DNA of 5,980 bases. Origin: Leptolyngbya sp. SIO4C1. GTDB lineage: Bacteria > Cyanobacteriota > Cyanobacteriia > Phormidesmidales > Phormidesmidaceae. Under the pieces are notes generated by a model that worked only from the letters and a program-made list of their open reading frames with translations, did no database searches and was not told the DNA's origin. Shown in pieces: positions 4,241 to 5,980 of the stretch (its first letter is position 1; the number at the start of each line of letters is the position of its first letter). The stretch spans positions 1-5,980 of the forward strand of contig JAAHIA010000309.1 of NCBI GenBank assembly GCA_010671975.1, in the 5' to 3' direction. Made by a program: the position numbers and the translations under genes.

Positions 4241-5980
4241 ATGGAGCCCAAAGAGCATTTTGTAGAAGAAATAGACCTGCGGCGCTACTGGCTCGTCATC
4301 AAACGTCGATGGCTGCCTGCCTCTGTTGTCTTTCTGGCCTCGGTTGCTGCTTCGATGTTTGCTTCAATGTCAGAAGAAGTCGAGTATAGAGCCACAGGTG
4401 AGATGCTGCTGCAGCTAGACCGCACCTCCTCACTGACGGGCGTAGCGCAGGAGCTCAGCGAGCTAGAATCTCTCACCGTTGAAGGCAATCCGCTTGACAC
4501 GCAGGCTTCTTTGATCACCTCAGCGCCGATTTTACGAGATACGATCGAGGCGCTCAACATTCGCAACGAAGAGGATGAGCTGATCGGCGTTGGCAATTTA
4601 AAAGACGGCCTGGAGGTTTCGACCAGCGAGCAGACAGACATCATTAAGGTGGCCTATCAGTCTGGCAATCCAGAGCTCTCAGCGGCGATTGTCAATCAAA
4701 TTATGGCGTCTTATATCGCCTTCAACATTCAAAGCAACCGCTCTGAGGTGAGAGCAGCTCGAGAATTTTTGGAGGCGGAGCTGCCTAAAGCAGAGGCTGA
4801 GGTCAATCAGCTCTCTGAAGCGCTGCAGCAGTTCAACGAGCAGAACCGCATCATTAACCTCGAAGCCGAGGCCACGGCAACGGTGGGTGCGATCGCCGAT
4901 CTCGATCAGCGCATTGCTAATTCTCAATCTCAGCTGGCTGAGGTTGACAGCCGAGTCAATCAGCTCAGAGAAAAGCTGGGTTTGCCGCTAGAGGATGCAC
5001 TAACGCTGACCGATTTAACCCGCTCTAAGGGCGTGCAGCAGGTGTTTGATCAGTGGCAGGCGGCTCAGACTGAGCTAGCCACTGCCCGAACTCGCTATAC
5101 CGATGCGCATCCTAACGTGCGGACGCTGGCGCGTGAGGAAGCAGCGCTGCGGGCGGTACTGGAGGAGCGGATGCTGGATGTGGCCGGCGGTGCGCTCCCT
5201 GTGTCTGACCGAACGCTGCAGTTTAGTGAGCTCAAGCAGCAGCTAGCCGCCGATTTAGTGCGAGCCGAAATTGATCGAGCGAGCCTTTTCAACCAGCTGT
5301 CGACGCTAGCCTCAACTCGCGATGCCTACGTGGATTGGGCCGATATTTTCCCTAGCTTAGAGACCACTCAGCTCGATCTGCAGCAGAAGCTGGCCTACGC
5401 TCGCAATACCTACGAGGGGCTGCTGAGGCGGCTGCAGGAGGTGCGCCTCGCAGAAAACCAAAACGTCGGCAGCGCTCGCATTATTGAGCAAGCCGATGTG
5501 CCGGCGAACCCTGTGGCCACCGGACAAGATAACTATCTGCTGCTGGGGGCCGGGGCTGGCGTGCTGCTGGGAATTGCCGTAGCCTTCTTCCTCGACCTGA
5601 TTGATCGCACCATTAAGTCGGTCAAAGATGGCGAGAAGATTTTCAACTACGTTTTGCTAGGCGTCATTCCCCGGTTTGAGACCCACAAAGAGTCTGACTG
5701 GCAGGACGATGCCTACAGCGCTGACGGATCTCCTTCGACCCGGATTGTCACCTCTCAGCGTGCCTATCCGATGATCTCGGGGGCCTATCAGATGCTGCAA
5801 GCCAATCTGCGGTTCATGAGCTCCGACAAGAAGCTGAAGTCTTTGGTGATTACCAGCTCTGCTCACGGTGAGGGCAAATCAGAAGTCTGCGCTAACTTGG
5901 CTGCCTCAATTGCTCAAACCGATCGACGGGTGCTGCTGATTGATGCCGATATGCGATCGCCCGATCAGCACCACCTTTGA
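4241..5980 (+). CDS. Wzc-type polysaccharide co-polymerase/tyrosine autokinase, cut short
   Basis: This inner-membrane protein would set chain length and drive export of a Wzy-type exopolysaccharide. Numbering from the ATG, the Wzz domain begins EEIDLRRYWLVIKRRW (9-24). Helix 1 follows at about 25-42. The long periplasmic part is rich in Glu, Gln and Leu and coiled-coil-like (about 166-245 and 270-405), with the family-typical AHPNVRTL (289-296). VPANPV (420-425) lies before helix 2 (about 432-451). The cytoplasmic BY-kinase domain shows Walker A SSAHGEGKS (539-547, Lys546) and Walker A' VLLIDADMR (564-572). The frame then stops at TGA (5978-5980) after QHHL, at 579 residues. Complete cyanobacterial relatives run to roughly 700 or more and have a Walker B motif and C-terminal tyrosine cluster, both missing here. 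The stop coincides with the window edge. An upstream in-frame GTG at 4196 would add 15 unconserved residues and is less likely. Only a weak AGG precedes the ATG. Confidence 0.9.
   Translation: MEPKEHFVEEIDLRRYWLVIKRRWLPASVVFLASVAASMFASMSEEVEYRATGEMLLQLDRTSSLTGVAQELSELESLTVEGNPLDTQASLITSAPILRDTIEALNIRNEEDELIGVGNLKDGLEVSTSEQTDIIKVAYQSGNPELSAAIVNQIMASYIAFNIQSNRSEVRAAREFLEAELPKAEAEVNQLSEALQQFNEQNRIINLEAEATATVGAIADLDQRIANSQSQLAEVDSRVNQLREKLGLPLEDALTLTDLTRSKGVQQVFDQWQAAQTELATARTRYTDAHPNVRTLAREEAALRAVLEERMLDVAGGALPVSDRTLQFSELKQQLAADLVRAEIDRASLFNQLSTLASTRDAYVDWADIFPSLETTQLDLQQKLAYARNTYEGLLRRLQEVRLAENQNVGSARIIEQADVPANPVATGQDNYLLLGAGAGVLLGIAVAFFLDLIDRTIKSVKDGEKIFNYVLLGVIPRFETHKESDWQDDAYSADGSPSTRIVTSQRAYPMISGAYQMLQANLRFMSSDKKLKSLVITSSAHGEGKSEVCANLAASIAQTDRRVLLIDADMRSPDQHHL

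Overview
The window looks like cyanobacterial chromosome. Five copies of the cyanobacterial HIP1 octamer GCGATCGC are present (306-313, 1526-1533, 2077-2084, 4889-4896, 5953-5960), where about 0.1 would be expected from uniform base composition. The proteins also have cyanobacterial-type relatives: an HpsJ-like membrane protein, an HpsU-like acetyltransferase and a Wzc-type tyrosine autokinase. I cannot name the genus from this sequence. The hps-type genes hint at a filamentous or matrix-forming cyanobacterium, but that is inference.

Left part (1-1148), leftward genes. deoC (465-1148) encodes a complete deoxyribose-phosphate aldolase with both active-site lysines. Downstream on the same strand, 91 bp away, lies a short two-helix protein (59-373). 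It resembles the N-terminal part of HpsJ-family proteins but ends early in an arginine-rich tail.

The 286-bp gap at 1149-1434 separates this leftward unit from a rightward polysaccharide cluster. It must hold the control regions of both, but I see no gene and only weak promoter-like sequence in it.

Right part (1435-5980), rightward genes: a family-2 glycosyltransferase (1435-2382), a second, different family-2 glycosyltransferase of the WaaE/KdtX-like type (2441-3406), an HpsU/WcaF-like hexapeptide-repeat acetyltransferase (3459-4103), and a Wzc-type polysaccharide co-polymerase/tyrosine autokinase (4241-5980). The order and the 52-137 bp spacings suggest one extracellular polysaccharide operon. 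The two transferases would add sugars to a lipid-linked repeat unit, the acetyltransferase would decorate it, and the Wzc protein would control chain length and export across the inner membrane. The flippase, polymerase, outer-membrane exporter and initiating transferase are not in the window.

The most notable points are as follows. The Wzc frame hits TGA just after its Walker A' motif, exactly at the last base of the window, leaving half a kinase domain. Each of the first three polysaccharide genes is followed at its stop codon by a short direct duplication (16, 13 and 15 bp units). Two small perfect hairpins sit in tandem in the gap before the Wzc gene. Otherwise this is a recognisable polysaccharide locus, and I do not see a clearly new system.
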